Assembly (NCBI RefSeq): GCF_000974445.1 | Contig: NZ_BBOJ01000026.1 | Location: forward strand, 62,001-126,000 | Direction of reading: 5' to 3' | Source: Lentzea aerocolonigenes | GTDB taxonomy: Bacteria > Actinomycetota > Actinomycetes > Mycobacteriales > Pseudonocardiaceae | DNA length: 64,000 bases | Shown here: positions 16,902 to 25,533 of the stretch, one piece after another | Numbering within the stretch: the stretch's first letter is position 1 | How the letters are laid out: the number at the start of each line of letters is the position of its first letter | The notes under the pieces: generated by a model | Told to the model about the DNA's origin: nothing | Seen by the model: only the letters and a program-made list of their open reading frames with translations | Databases searched by the model: none | Position numbers and translations under genes: made by a program

Positions 16902-16957
16902 TCTGCAAAGAATCGCGCGAAATACCGTCACCGAAGCCGTGTTTCCTCGTTAGACAA

Positions 16958-16981
16958 CCTTGGTCCAAGGAACACGTTCTA
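16958..16981. promoter_or_regulatory. Second palindrome cluster before ABC operon
   Basis: Two overlapping dyads: CCTTGGTCCAAGG (16958-16970) and GGAACACGTTCTA (16969-16981). The latter repeats the core of the 16888 operator with one outer mismatch. They abut the stop codon of the SGNH hydrolase gene. Confidence 0.45.
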
Positions 16982-17740
16982 CTAGGACGGCGGCAGCAGC
17001 TCCGGCCGGCGCGGCCTGATCACGTCGCCAGAGGACTCACCGCGCAGGCGACGCATCACCCACGGCACGACGTGCTCGCGCGCCCACCTGAGGTCCTCCG
17101 CCCGGCGGACCTTCCGGTCGACGAGCGGGGCGACACCGAGGACAGTGCGCTCCAGCGGGTGGGCCACGCCCAGGCCGTCGAGAACCGAGATGGCGACCTC
17201 TGTGTGCCCGAGGGAGTTGAGGTGCAGGCGGTCGGGCGACCACATGCGGCGGTCGCGGAGCTGGCGCATCGACCACATGTCCACCAGAACGCACGAGTGT
17301 TCGGCGGCGATGGACCGCACGTGCTCGTTGTAGATGGCCACGCGTCCGCGCATCTTGCGGAACACCGGGTCGTCCACGCCGTCGACACCGGTGAAGAGGA
17401 CGACGCGCGCGCCTGCCGTGACCAAACGCGCCACCGCCGCTCGGTACCGGCGCATCAACGCGTCGATGTCGACCTTCGGCCGCATGAGGTCGTTCCCGCC
17501 CGCGTAGAGGGAGACGAGGTCGGGCTTCATCGCGAGAGCGCGCTCCAGCTGCTCGCCGAGCACCTGCGGCAGCAACCGGCCGCGCACCGCCAGGTTGGCG
17601 TAGGTGAACTCACGATCGGCCGCACCCAGCACGTCCGCGACGCGGTCCGCCCATCCCCGCACGCCGTTCGGACGACCGGCGTCGTCGTCACCCACTCCCT
17701 CGGTGAACGAGTCCCCCAACGCCACAAAACGCTTGCTCAT
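16982..17740 (-). CDS. SGNH/GDSL hydrolase
   Basis: A 252-residue GDSL-family esterase, starting at ATG 17740 (MSKRFVALGDSFTEG); the frame is open further upstream but lacks similarity there. Block I GDSFTEG carries the nucleophile Ser, block III GGND the oxyanion Asn, and block V DRLHLN the catalytic Asp-x-x-His. No signal peptide is visible, so it is probably cytoplasmic. Typical activities are lipid, ester or acetyl-ester hydrolysis. Its 3' end touches the KstR-like palindromes of the ABC operon, and it reads in the same direction, so some read-through is possible. Confidence 0.9.
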   Translation of the reverse strand: MSKRFVALGDSFTEGVGDDDAGRPNGVRGWADRVADVLGAADREFTYANLAVRGRLLPQVLGEQLERALAMKPDLVSLYAGGNDLMRPKVDIDALMRRYRAAVARLVTAGARVVLFTGVDGVDDPVFRKMRGRVAIYNEHVRSIAAEHSCVLVDMWSMRQLRDRRMWSPDRLHLNSLGHTEVAISVLDGLGVAHPLERTVLGVAPLVDRKVRRAEDLRWAREHVVPWVMRRLRGESSGDVIRPRRPELLPPS

Positions 17741-17867
17741 GCTCACGACCTTAGGTCGTGCTTTCGAGCCGGGGTTGCGCGGGGTTCGATAACGGTTCGA
17801 TAACGCCGGGGTCTCGAACTGAGGCGCGCACCCATTCCTGGCCGTACTCCAGTTCGTGCGACTCCCC

Positions 17868-18764
17868 ATGGACTTGGCGATGCCGACGCGACTGCTGGTC
17901 GCGCTGGCCGGCTGTGCGCTGGCCGTGCTGCTCAACACCGGGAGCGCGATCGGTCAACCCTCCACCACGCCTTCCACACCCATCTCCACCCCGCCGCCCG
18001 GCAGTGGCGGGACGGGGGACGAGGTCGTGCAGACGCAGTGGGGCCCGCTCGGACCTGCCGACCGGGACTTCCTGAACCGGGTCAAGCAGGCCGGGTTGTG
18101 GGAGAAGCCCGCAGGCGAGAAGGGCAAGGCCAAGCGGGCGGACCAGCCCAAGATCCAGGAAGCCTGCAAGCACCTCATCGAGGGGCACACGCTGCTGGAC
18201 AACGTCGTGAACCGGGCGGGCGTCCTGCTCGGCCACACGTTGCCCACGGAGGCCTCCGACGAGCAGAAGGGCTGGCTCGCCGAGATGGACGCGGCGAACG
18301 GCGAGGACTTCGACGCCGTTTTCGCCAACCGGCTGCGCGCGGCGCACGGCAAGGTCTACGCCTTCGCCGCGCAGATGAGGGCGGGCACCAAGAACGAGCT
18401 CGTCCGCATCCTCGCCACCCAGGCGATGATCACCGTCTTCGACCACATGAAGGTGCTGGAGGACACCGGCAAGGTCGACTTCGCCGCGCTGGAGTCCCCG
18501 CAGCCGCTCGCAGCGCCGACGGCCGCCTCCGGGGAACCGGAACCGACCGGGGACAGCACGGAAGCTTCGGCGAACCCGACCGACGGCGTGGTCCCGACCG
18601 TGCCGGAGGGCACCAAGTTCACCCGCACCGCCGAGCAAGGCGTGTTCGGTGAGAACAACGGTGTCTTCTTCGGCGCGATCGCGGTGCTCGCCCTCGCACT
18701 GGTCGGAATGAGAATGATCTCCCGATCGAAGAAGAAATCACGGCGGGGTTCTCGCTCGTACTGA
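17868..18764 (+). CDS. Exported DUF4142 protein with C-terminal anchor
   Basis: A 298-residue protein from ATG 17868 (GTG 17856 and ATG 17880 are alternatives). It has a signal peptide to about residue 30, a Thr/Pro-rich linker, a helical DUF4142 domain (about 55-200; GPADRDFLNRVKQAGLWE, GWLAEMDAANGEDFDAVFANRLRAAHGKV), a disordered acidic/proline stretch, and one C-terminal transmembrane helix with a basic Arg/Lys/Ser tail. DUF4142 domains are ferritin-like four-helix bundles of unknown function, often exported. The domain call is secure; function is unknown. Confidence 0.85.
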   Translation: MDLAMPTRLLVALAGCALAVLLNTGSAIGQPSTTPSTPISTPPPGSGGTGDEVVQTQWGPLGPADRDFLNRVKQAGLWEKPAGEKGKAKRADQPKIQEACKHLIEGHTLLDNVVNRAGVLLGHTLPTEASDEQKGWLAEMDAANGEDFDAVFANRLRAAHGKVYAFAAQMRAGTKNELVRILATQAMITVFDHMKVLEDTGKVDFAALESPQPLAAPTAASGEPEPTGDSTEASANPTDGVVPTVPEGTKFTRTAEQGVFGENNGVFFGAIAVLALALVGMRMISRSKKKSRRGSRSY

Positions 18765-18852
18765 AAATCGCACACCGAAGTTCAACCCGAACAACGCGGC
18801 TAACCGCCGTCAGCTTCACCATGCCGTTTTATCGGACTACACGAGGTGGCAA

Positions 18853-20304
18853 ATGGCTTTTCACCGTAGGAAATCCACGATCTGGCTGACCGCCGCAGCA
18901 GCGGCGATGGCCGTGGTCGCTGGTGGCGCGACGGTGGTGGCCATCAGTTCTTCTGATGGCGCCGCACTCGCCGACGGGGCGGACAAATCGGAGTTCGTCG
19001 ACATCACGAAGGTGAAGCCGAACGTAAAGAAACCAAAAGAGCAGCAAGGCGCCACCACGGGTACGTTCACCGTCAACTGCGGCCGCAACGAGAACCAGCA
19101 CTTCAACCCGGACAACTTCATCGCGCAGCCCGGTGTCCGCAACGGTGCCCAGCACCTGCACGACTACGTCGGCAACCTGTCCACGAACGCGGACTCCAAC
19201 AACAAGTCGCTGCAGAAGGCGGGCACGACCTGCAAGAACGGTGACAAGTCCGCGTACTTCTGGCCCGTCGTGCGCATCGACAAGGACGACGAGCCGGCCC
19301 AGGAGCAGCCGAAGAAGAAGGACGACAAGGCGCAGCAGGACAAGGACAAGGCCGACAAGGCCGCGGCCCGCCTCGAGTGCCCCGACGTCGCCTCCCTGCT
19401 CCCCGAGGACGTGCCGGACAAGGCCCAGGCGGAGATCGACAAGGAGCTCGCGAACCTCGAGAAGGTGACCGACGAGGCCGAGAAGCGCCTCGAGCAGGTC
19501 AAGGCTCAGGACGTCGACAACATCATCGTCGGCCCGACGCGGGAGAAGCGCGCCGCCATCCTGAACCGGATGATGCTGGCCTTCAGCCGCCAGGGCAAGC
19601 AGGCTCCTGACCTGAACCCGGCCGCGGCCTGCACGGTCAAGGAAGCCGGCCAGGCCTCCAAGGCTGACAACGGCGCCAAGAACAACGACGAGGCCCAGGC
19701 CGAAGGCACCGAGAACAAGAAGAACCAGAACAACAAGGAAGAGAACGCGAACAACGAGCTCGAGGGCAACGACGGCGAGATCCAGCGCCCCGAGGTCGTC
19801 GACCTGACCTTCCGCGGTTCGCCCGTCGGCAAGGTCGTCGCGATGCCGAAGTTCCTCCGAGTCCTCTACGGCGACGCCAAGGCCGGCCAGAACGGCCCGA
19901 AGAACGCCAAGGACTCGTGGACCTGCACCGGTTTCGAGGACAAGGTCCAGCTCGCCAAGTACCCGATCTGCCCGCAGGGCTCGAAGGTCAAGCGCATCCA
20001 CGACTTCCCGAGCTGCTGGGACGGCAAGAACATCGACTCGGAGAAGCACCGCGAGCACATCATCTACCCGGACGCGAACGGCAAGTGCAAGAAGGGCTTC
20101 AAGGCCGTTCCGCAGCTGCGGATCTCCCTGACCTACAACATCCCCAGGGACGTTCAGCAGAAGGGTCAGTACAAGGTGGACTCCTTCCCGGAGGAGAACC
20201 ACAACCCGCTCACCGACCACGACGACTTCGCGAACGTGATGTCGCAGCAGATCATGAACCGACTCGTCAACTGCGTGAACTCCGGCAAGAAGTGCAAGGA
20301 GTGA
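18853..20304 (+). CDS. Exported DUF1996 domain protein
   Basis: A 483-residue protein with a signal-anchor at 10-30 and a DUF1996 domain split by a long charged insert. The N-terminal half (NCGRNENQHFNPDNFI, HLHDYVGNLST, GDKSAYFWPV) and C-terminal half (IHDFPSCWDGKNIDS, CKKGFKAVPQLRIS) carry the conserved His, Asp and Cys residues. Between them, residues ~140-310 are very rich in Lys, Glu, Asn and Gln and probably coiled or disordered. DUF1996 proteins are secreted, possibly carbohydrate-acting; no activity is established. A clear terminator follows. Confidence 0.85.
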   Translation: MAFHRRKSTIWLTAAAAAMAVVAGGATVVAISSSDGAALADGADKSEFVDITKVKPNVKKPKEQQGATTGTFTVNCGRNENQHFNPDNFIAQPGVRNGAQHLHDYVGNLSTNADSNNKSLQKAGTTCKNGDKSAYFWPVVRIDKDDEPAQEQPKKKDDKAQQDKDKADKAAARLECPDVASLLPEDVPDKAQAEIDKELANLEKVTDEAEKRLEQVKAQDVDNIIVGPTREKRAAILNRMMLAFSRQGKQAPDLNPAAACTVKEAGQASKADNGAKNNDEAQAEGTENKKNQNNKEENANNELEGNDGEIQRPEVVDLTFRGSPVGKVVAMPKFLRVLYGDAKAGQNGPKNAKDSWTCTGFEDKVQLAKYPICPQGSKVKRIHDFPSCWDGKNIDSEKHREHIIYPDANGKCKKGFKAVPQLRISLTYNIPRDVQQKGQYKVDSFPEENHNPLTDHDDFANVMSQQIMNRLVNCVNSGKKCKE

Positions 20305-20322
20305 CCCAGTTCTGACAGCGAG

Positions 20323-20357
20323 ATCCCCCGGTGCACCTCCCGCGCACCGGGGGATTT
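20323..20357 (+). terminator. Intrinsic terminator after DUF1996 gene
   Basis: A perfect 12-bp stem (ATCCCCCGGTGC and complement) with a 9-nt loop, then TTTCG. It separates the DUF1996 gene from the TIR gene 43 bp further on. Confidence 0.85.
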
Positions 20358-20402
20358 TCGTTGTGCGGTCCGGGATGGGCGGCCCGCCTGTACCGTCGTG
20401 CC

Positions 20403-21866
20403 GTGCCCCGCCACGCCTTCATCAGCTACAGCCGCACCGACCAGGAGTACGTGCGAGGTCTCGCCGATCACCTGATCGCGGCGGGTGTCCCCGTGTGGTT
20501 CGACTACCGGCTCATCGCCGGTGAGCAGTTCGAAGAGGTGTTGCAGCGCAACATCGCCGAGGCGGGTGTCTTTCTCGTCGTGGTCACGCCCAGCGCCTAC
20601 GAGTCGCGCTGGGTCGCCCGCGAGATCGCGTACGCCGAGGAGCAGAAGAAGGTGATCGTGCCGCTGCTCGTCGAGGAGTCCCCGAAGTTCTTCCGCCTCG
20701 TGGACCTCCACCACGAGGACCTCACCGGCGGCGCGCTTCCCGGCGAGGAACTCGTGCAGCGGCTGCGCGCCCTGTGCGGTGCCGCCCCCGAGGGCGTTCG
20801 TCCACCCGCGGAGCGAGGCCTGCCGAACCCCTGGCAGTGGCCCGGCGTCCGCGAGCGGATCATCCTCGGCGAGAGGCTCTTCCGGCGCCGCGTCCTCGGT
20901 CAGGAGCGGGCTGTCGCGAAGATTCTCGACGCGCTCAAACGCGGAGCCCTCGGCCTGTCCGGTGCGCAGCGCGGCGCCGGCGCGAACCAGCGGCCGCGGG
21001 CCGTTCTGCTGCTCGCCGGGCCGCGGGGAACCGGCAGGATCGAGTCAGCCGTGTGCATCGCCGAGACGCTGTTCGGAGATCAGAGCGCCTGCGTGAGGTT
21101 CTCCACGGGCGACTTCACCACGGCGAACCAGGTCGAATCGGGACTGGACCGGCTGGTGGACGCGGTCGTCGAACAACCGTGCCGGGTGATCGTCTTCGAC
21201 GAGATCGAGAAGGCACATCCGTCCTTCTGCGACAAGCTGCTGCAGATCCTCGACGACGGCAGGCTGACGGACAGCCGCGGCGTGTCCGGGGACTTCTCGC
21301 AGAGCGTCGTCGTCGCGGTCACGGACCTGGGCACCTCCCGGTTCGATCCGGCGGGCGACGAGCCAGTCCCACTGGTGTTGCCGGAGATGCCCTACCCCCA
21401 ACTGGAGTCCTCCGTCCGGTCCGCCGTCCGTGACCACATCGGGCGCGCGATCGGGCGCCCGGAACTGCTGAACCGCCTGGACGGCAACCTGGTCGTCTTC
21501 GAGTTCGTCAGCGCGGACGTCGTCCACGCGGTCTTCGAGCACCAGCTGGCCAACGTCGTGCACCGCCTCCACGACGAGTACGGCGTCGAGCTGGAGCTGC
21601 TCGCCGAGACGGCGGACGCCCTGTGGAGGAGGTGCACCGCTCGCGGGGTTCCGGATGCCCGCGACCTCGGCAACCTCGTCGAGTCGCATCTGATCACCCC
21701 GCTCGCCCGCGCGTTGTTCGAGCTCGACTGCCCGCCCGGCAGCCGGTTGACCGTCGAGGGGATGAGGTGGGCACCGGACGGCGAAACCGACCTGAGAATC
21801 AACGTCACTCCACCCGGCGCCGAGCGGATGAGGCCGTTCACCACCATGAACATCGTCCCGGAATGA
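20403..21866 (+). CDS. TIR domain fused to ClpB-like AAA+ ATPase
   Basis: A 487-residue protein from GTG 20403 (MPRHAFISYS). Residues 1-115 are a TIR domain: FISYSRTD, the GVPVWFDY strand, and SAYESRWVARE, where Glu74 sits at the catalytic NADase position. Residues ~160-430 resemble the second AAA+ module of ClpB (VLGQERAVAKILDAL). Walker B is intact (VIVFDEIEKAH, Asp266-Glu267), as is the arginine-finger region GRPELLNRLD (Arg358). Walker A reads GPRGTGRIE: the normal Lys-Thr is Arg-Ile. Sensor 1 has TDLG in place of the usual SN(L/I)G. No N-terminal Clp or protease partner is nearby. TIR domains joined to sensors act as NAD-depleting effectors in bacterial immunity; that role is inferred here. 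Confidence 0.88.
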   Translation: MPRHAFISYSRTDQEYVRGLADHLIAAGVPVWFDYRLIAGEQFEEVLQRNIAEAGVFLVVVTPSAYESRWVAREIAYAEEQKKVIVPLLVEESPKFFRLVDLHHEDLTGGALPGEELVQRLRALCGAAPEGVRPPAERGLPNPWQWPGVRERIILGERLFRRRVLGQERAVAKILDALKRGALGLSGAQRGAGANQRPRAVLLLAGPRGTGRIESAVCIAETLFGDQSACVRFSTGDFTTANQVESGLDRLVDAVVEQPCRVIVFDEIEKAHPSFCDKLLQILDDGRLTDSRGVSGDFSQSVVVAVTDLGTSRFDPAGDEPVPLVLPEMPYPQLESSVRSAVRDHIGRAIGRPELLNRLDGNLVVFEFVSADVVHAVFEHQLANVVHRLHDEYGVELELLAETADALWRRCTARGVPDARDLGNLVESHLITPLARALFELDCPPGSRLTVEGMRWAPDGETDLRINVTPPGAERMRPFTTMNIVPE

Positions 21867-21876
21867 TTGACCGAAA

Positions 21877-21890
21877 AGGTATAGACCACT
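21877..21890. promoter_or_regulatory. dre-like site before alginate lyase-like gene
   Basis: AGGTATAGACCACT keeps 12 of the 13 bases of the right-hand part of the DasR consensus (GGTCTAGACCACT). It lies 14 bp before the start codon, overlapping a TATAGA that could serve as -10. Confidence 0.5.
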
Positions 21891-21903
21891 AACACTGGGG
21901 CGC

Positions 21904-23076
21904 ATGGTCACCCGTTCCTGCGCGGTGCTGATCGCACTGCTGGCATCGTTGCTAGTACCGGTCACCGGCTCCCCCGCCTCGGCGGCGCCGGCGACGTTCG
22001 TCCACCCCGGCGTCCTCGTCTCCCGTCCACAGCTGGACTTCATGCGCACCAAGGTCCAGGCCGGCGCCCAGCCGTGGAAACTCGCCTACGACCGCATGAT
22101 GGCGTCGAAGTACGCCGACCTGAACCGCACGCCGAGGCCGCGGGCGGTCGTCGAGTGCGGTCCCTACTCCAACCCGAACTACGGCTGCACCGACGAGCGC
22201 GAAGACGCCATCGCGGCCTACACCCTCTCGCTCGCCTGGTACGTCACGCGTGACAACCGGTACGCGGCCAAGGCGATCCAGATCATGGACGCGTGGTCCG
22301 CCACCATCACCGACCACACCAACTCGAACGCCCCGCTGCAGACCGCGTGGTCGGCGAGCAGCTGGCCCCGGGCTGCCGAGATCATCAAGCACGTCTACGG
22401 GAACTGGCCCAACAGCGCCAGGTTCGGCACCATGCTCCGCAACGTCTACCTGCCCGAGATCCAGAACGGCCGTGCCAACACCAACGGCAACTGGGAGCTC
22501 AGCATGATGGAGGCGTCGATCGGGATCTCGGTGTTCCTGGAGGACCGCGCCGCCTACGACAGGGCCATCGGCATCTTCCGCACCCGCATGCCCGCCTACG
22601 TCTACCTGACCACCGACGGATCCCTGCCGAAGACGCCGCCGGGCAGCGGCATCGACACCCGCTCGGAGATCATCTCCTACTGGCAGGGCCAGTCCACGTT
22701 CGTCGACGGGCTCTCCCAGGAGACCTGCCGCGACTTCACGCACACCGGCTACGGGCTCGCCGCGGCCGCGCACCTCGCCGAGACCGCGCGGCACCAGGGC
22801 CAGGACATCTGGGGTGAGATCAAGGACCGCATGCGGCACGCGTGGGGCCTGCACACCAAGTACCAGAACGGTGAGCCGGTGCCGTCGTGGCTGTGCGATG
22901 GCTCGTTCAGCCAGAGCCTCGGGCCGACGTCGGAGGTGTCGTTCAACGCGCTGAACACCCGGCTGGGCATCGCGATGGCGAACACCCAGCGCTACACCGA
23001 GACCCAGCGTCCACAGGGGACGAACAACCTGTTCGTCGCCTGGGAGACGCTGACTCACGCGGCGAATCCGGCCTAG
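21904..23076 (+). CDS. Secreted alginate lyase-fold polysaccharide lyase
   Basis: A 390-residue exported protein: signal peptide 1-27 (ending ASAAP), then an all-helical alginate-lyase (PF05426, PL5-like) domain. The conserved core NTNGNWELSMMEASIG contains the Asn and His/Glu neighbourhood of the active cleft, and SYWQGQSTFVDGLSQETCRDFTHTGYG contains the conserved Arg-Asp-x-x-His-Thr and Tyr. Relatives cleave alginate or related uronate-containing glycans by beta-elimination; the substrate here is not known. It begins 38 bp after the TIR gene on the same strand, behind a dre-like site. Confidence 0.85.
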   Translation: MVTRSCAVLIALLASLLVPVTGSPASAAPATFVHPGVLVSRPQLDFMRTKVQAGAQPWKLAYDRMMASKYADLNRTPRPRAVVECGPYSNPNYGCTDEREDAIAAYTLSLAWYVTRDNRYAAKAIQIMDAWSATITDHTNSNAPLQTAWSASSWPRAAEIIKHVYGNWPNSARFGTMLRNVYLPEIQNGRANTNGNWELSMMEASIGISVFLEDRAAYDRAIGIFRTRMPAYVYLTTDGSLPKTPPGSGIDTRSEIISYWQGQSTFVDGLSQETCRDFTHTGYGLAAAAHLAETARHQGQDIWGEIKDRMRHAWGLHTKYQNGEPVPSWLCDGSFSQSLGPTSEVSFNALNTRLGIAMANTQRYTETQRPQGTNNLFVAWETLTHAANPA

Positions 23077-23095
23077 GAAGTACTAGCGTGCCTTC

Positions 23096-24784
23096 ATGAC
23101 CGAGACACCGGACGTGAAGCCACGCAGCCGCGACGTGACCGACGGCCTGGAGCGCACCGCCGCGCGCGGCATGCTCCGGGCCGTCGGCATGGGTGACGAG
23201 GACTGGGAGAAGCCGCAGATCGGCGTCGCCTCGTCGTGGAACGAGATCACGCCGTGCAACCTGTCGCTGGACCGCCTGGCCAAGGCCTCCAAGGACGGCG
23301 TGCACGCGGCGGGCGGGTATCCGCTCGAGTTCGGCACGATCTCCGTGTCGGACGGCATCTCCATGGGCCACGAGGGCATGCACTTCTCGCTGGTCTCGCG
23401 CGAGGTGATCGCGGACAGCGTCGAGACGGTGATGCAGGCGGAGCGGCTGGACGGCTCGGTGCTGCTCGCGGGCTGCGACAAGTCGTTGCCCGGCATGCTG
23501 ATGGCCGCCGCCCGGCTCGACCTCGCGAGCGTCTTCCTCTACGCCGGGTCGATCCTGCCCGGCCGGGTCACGCTGACCGACGGCACCGAGAAGGAAGTCA
23601 CGATCATCGACGCCTTCGAGGCCGTCGGGGCGTGCTCCAGGGGCCTGATGAGCCGTGAGGACGTCGACCTGATCGAACGCGCGATCTGTCCCGGCGAGGG
23701 CGCGTGCGGTGGCATGTACACGGCGAACACCATGGCCAGCGCGGCGGAGGCGCTCGGCATGTCGTTGCCGGGCAGCGCCGCTCCCCCGGCCACCGACCGC
23801 CGCCGCGACGGGTTCGCCCGCAGGTCCGGCCAGGCCGTGGTCGAGATGCTCCGGAAAGGCATCACCGCGCGGCAGATCATGACGCGCGAGGCGTTCGAGA
23901 ACGCGATCGCCGTCGTGATGGCGTTCGGCGGCTCCACCAACGCGGTGCTGCACCTGCTCGCGATCGCGCACGAGGCCGGCGTCGAGCTGTCGCTGGACGA
24001 CTTCAGCCGCATCGGCGCGCGCGTGCCGCACCTCGCCGACGTCAAGCCGTTCGGACGGCACGTGATGACCGACGTCGACCGCATCGGCGGCGTGCCCGTG
24101 GTGATGAAGGCACTGCTGGACGCCGGTCTGCTGCACGGGGACTGCCTGACGGTCACCGGCCGCACGGTGGCCGAGAACCTCGCCGACATCGCGCCGCCCG
24201 ACCCCGACGGCCTGGTCCTGCGCGCGCTCGACAAGCCCATCCACCACACCGGCGGCATCACGATCCTCAAGGGCTCGCTCGCCCCGGAAGGCGCCGTGGT
24301 CAAGTCCGCGGGCTTCGACTCGGACGTCTTCACCGGCACCGCGCGGGTGTTCGACCGCGAACGCGCGGCGATGGACGCGCTGGAGGACGGCACGATCACC
24401 GCGGGCGACGTCGTGGTGATCCGCTACGAGGGTCCCAAGGGCGGGCCCGGCATGCGCGAGATGCTCGCCATCACCGCGGCGATCAAGGGCGCGGGCCTCG
24501 GCAAGGACGTCCTGCTGCTCACCGACGGCCGGTTCTCCGGCGGCACCACGGGCCTGTGCGTCGGGCACGTGGCACCGGAGGCGGTCGACGGCGGGCCCAT
24601 CGCGTTCGTCCGCAACGGCGACCGGATCACGCTGAACGTCGCCGAGGGCACCCTCGACGTGGACGCCGACCTGGAGAGCCGCCGGGAGGGCTGGGCGCCG
24701 CTGCCGCCGCGCTACGAACGCGGCGTGCTGGCCAAGTACGCGAAGCTCGTCGGCTCGGCTTCGCGCGGGGCGGTCTGCGACTGA
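23096..24784 (+). CDS. ilvD: Dihydroxy-acid dehydratase
   Basis: A 562-residue IlvD, full length for the shorter [2Fe-2S] class. It dehydrates 2,3-dihydroxy-isovalerate and -3-methylvalerate to the keto acids of valine and isoleucine synthesis. Cluster and metal-site motifs are present: TPCNLSL (Cys), GCDKSLPGM (Cys and the carbamylated-Lys region) and [14 protein letters not shown] (Cys). [15 protein letters not shown] and [18 protein letters not shown] are family hallmarks. The start lies 19 bp after the lyase stop. No other ilv gene is in the window; many actinomycetes carry ilvD apart from ilvBNC. Confidence 0.96.
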   Translation: MTETPDVKPRSRDVTDGLERTAARGMLRAVGMGDEDWEKPQIGVASSWNEITPCNLSLDRLAKASKDGVHAAGGYPLEFGTISVSDGISMGHEGMHFSLVSREVIADSVETVMQAERLDGSVLLAGCDKSLPGMLMAAARLDLASVFLYAGSILPGRVTLTDGTEKEVTIIDAFEAVGACSRGLMSREDVDLIERAICPGEGACGGMYTANTMASAAEALGMSLPGSAAPPATDRRRDGFARRSGQAVVEMLRKGITARQIMTREAFENAIAVVMAFGGSTNAVLHLLAIAHEAGVELSLDDFSRIGARVPHLADVKPFGRHVMTDVDRIGGVPVVMKALLDAGLLHGDCLTVTGRTVAENLADIAPPDPDGLVLRALDKPIHHTGGITILKGSLAPEGAVVKSAGFDSDVFTGTARVFDRERAAMDALEDGTITAGDVVVIRYEGPKGGPGMREMLAITAAIKGAGLGKDVLLLTDGRFSGGTTGLCVGHVAPEAVDGGPIAFVRNGDRITLNVAEGTLDVDADLESRREGWAPLPPRYERGVLAKYAKLVGSASRGAVCD

Positions 24785-24912
24785 ACGTCGCCTGATCGGC
24801 TGAATCCGCCGTGCGGGCGCGGTCACCCTGGTCGGTGGGGACCCGCGATCGTGCCCGCGGCGGCGGGTACCTCGCGTTGGCAAGCGGACAGCCGATGCGG
24901 GAGGACAGCACG

Positions 24913-25533
24913 ATGATCGATCAGACGCACGTTCAGGCTCTGCACGACTGCGACGTGATCGACAACAAGGGCGAGAAGATCGGTTCCGTCAAACAGGTGT
25001 GGCTCGACGACGGCACCGGGGCGCCGATGTGGGCCGAGGTCCACACCGGACTGTTCGGGATGAAGGAGAGCTTCGTCCCGCTCCAGCAGGGCCACGTGGC
25101 GGGTGGCGCGATCACCGTCCCCGTCGCCAAGGAGCAGGTGAAGGACGCGCCGAGCGTGCACATCTCCGACGACCACATGTCGGACGAGGAGCAGGAGGCG
25201 CTCCACCGGCACTACGGGATGATCCCGCGGGCCAAGACCGGTGAGCACGACCGGCTGCGCGGTGACGCGGCGGAGGTGACGCTCTCGGAGGAGAAGCTCG
25301 ACGTCGGCACCCGCAACGTCGAGACGGGCAGGGTGCGGCTGGTCAAGCACACCGTCACCGAGCAGCGCAACGTCACCGTTGGACGTCGAGCGCGACGACG
25401 ATCGGCGCGGCGGCCGCTGAGCTGGAGCCGGGCGAGCCGTCCACCGCTTCCGCCGGTGGACGGCTCGCCGGCTCAGGTTGTCGCCAGCGCGCTGACCGAG
25501 GAGATCTCCGGAACGAAGACGACGGCGTCGTAG
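24913..25533 (+). CDS. PRC-barrel / DUF2382 stress-type protein, likely frameshifted C-terminus
   Basis: Starts at ATG 24913, eight bases after GGAGG; ATG 24895 is less likely. Residues ~1-85 form a PRC-barrel (DCDVIDNKGEKIGSVKQVW, AEVHTGLFGMKESFVPL). Residues ~115-155 begin a DUF2382 domain (AEVTLSEEKLDVGTRNVETGRVRL). After RNVTV, at about 25379, this frame turns Arg/Ser/Pro-rich and runs through a terminator hairpin into the neighbour's 3' end. Dropping one base restores DVERDDD and a stop at 25418-25420, just before the hairpin. A one-base insertion, real or a sequencing error, is likely. Function is unknown; such proteins are common in stress-responsive actinobacterial regions. Confidence 0.7.
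   Translation: MIDQTHVQALHDCDVIDNKGEKIGSVKQVWLDDGTGAPMWAEVHTGLFGMKESFVPLQQGHVAGGAITVPVAKEQVKDAPSVHISDDHMSDEEQEALHRHYGMIPRAKTGEHDRLRGDAAEVTLSEEKLDVGTRNVETGRVRLVKHTVTEQRNVTVGRRARRRSARRPLSWSRASRPPLPPVDGSPAQVVASALTEEISGTKTTAS
25425..25474. terminator. Bidirectional terminator hairpin
   Basis: About 20 paired bases (GAGCCGG-CGAGCCGTCCACC and complement, one bulged G), with a 9-nt loop, between convergent genes. Confidence 0.75.
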
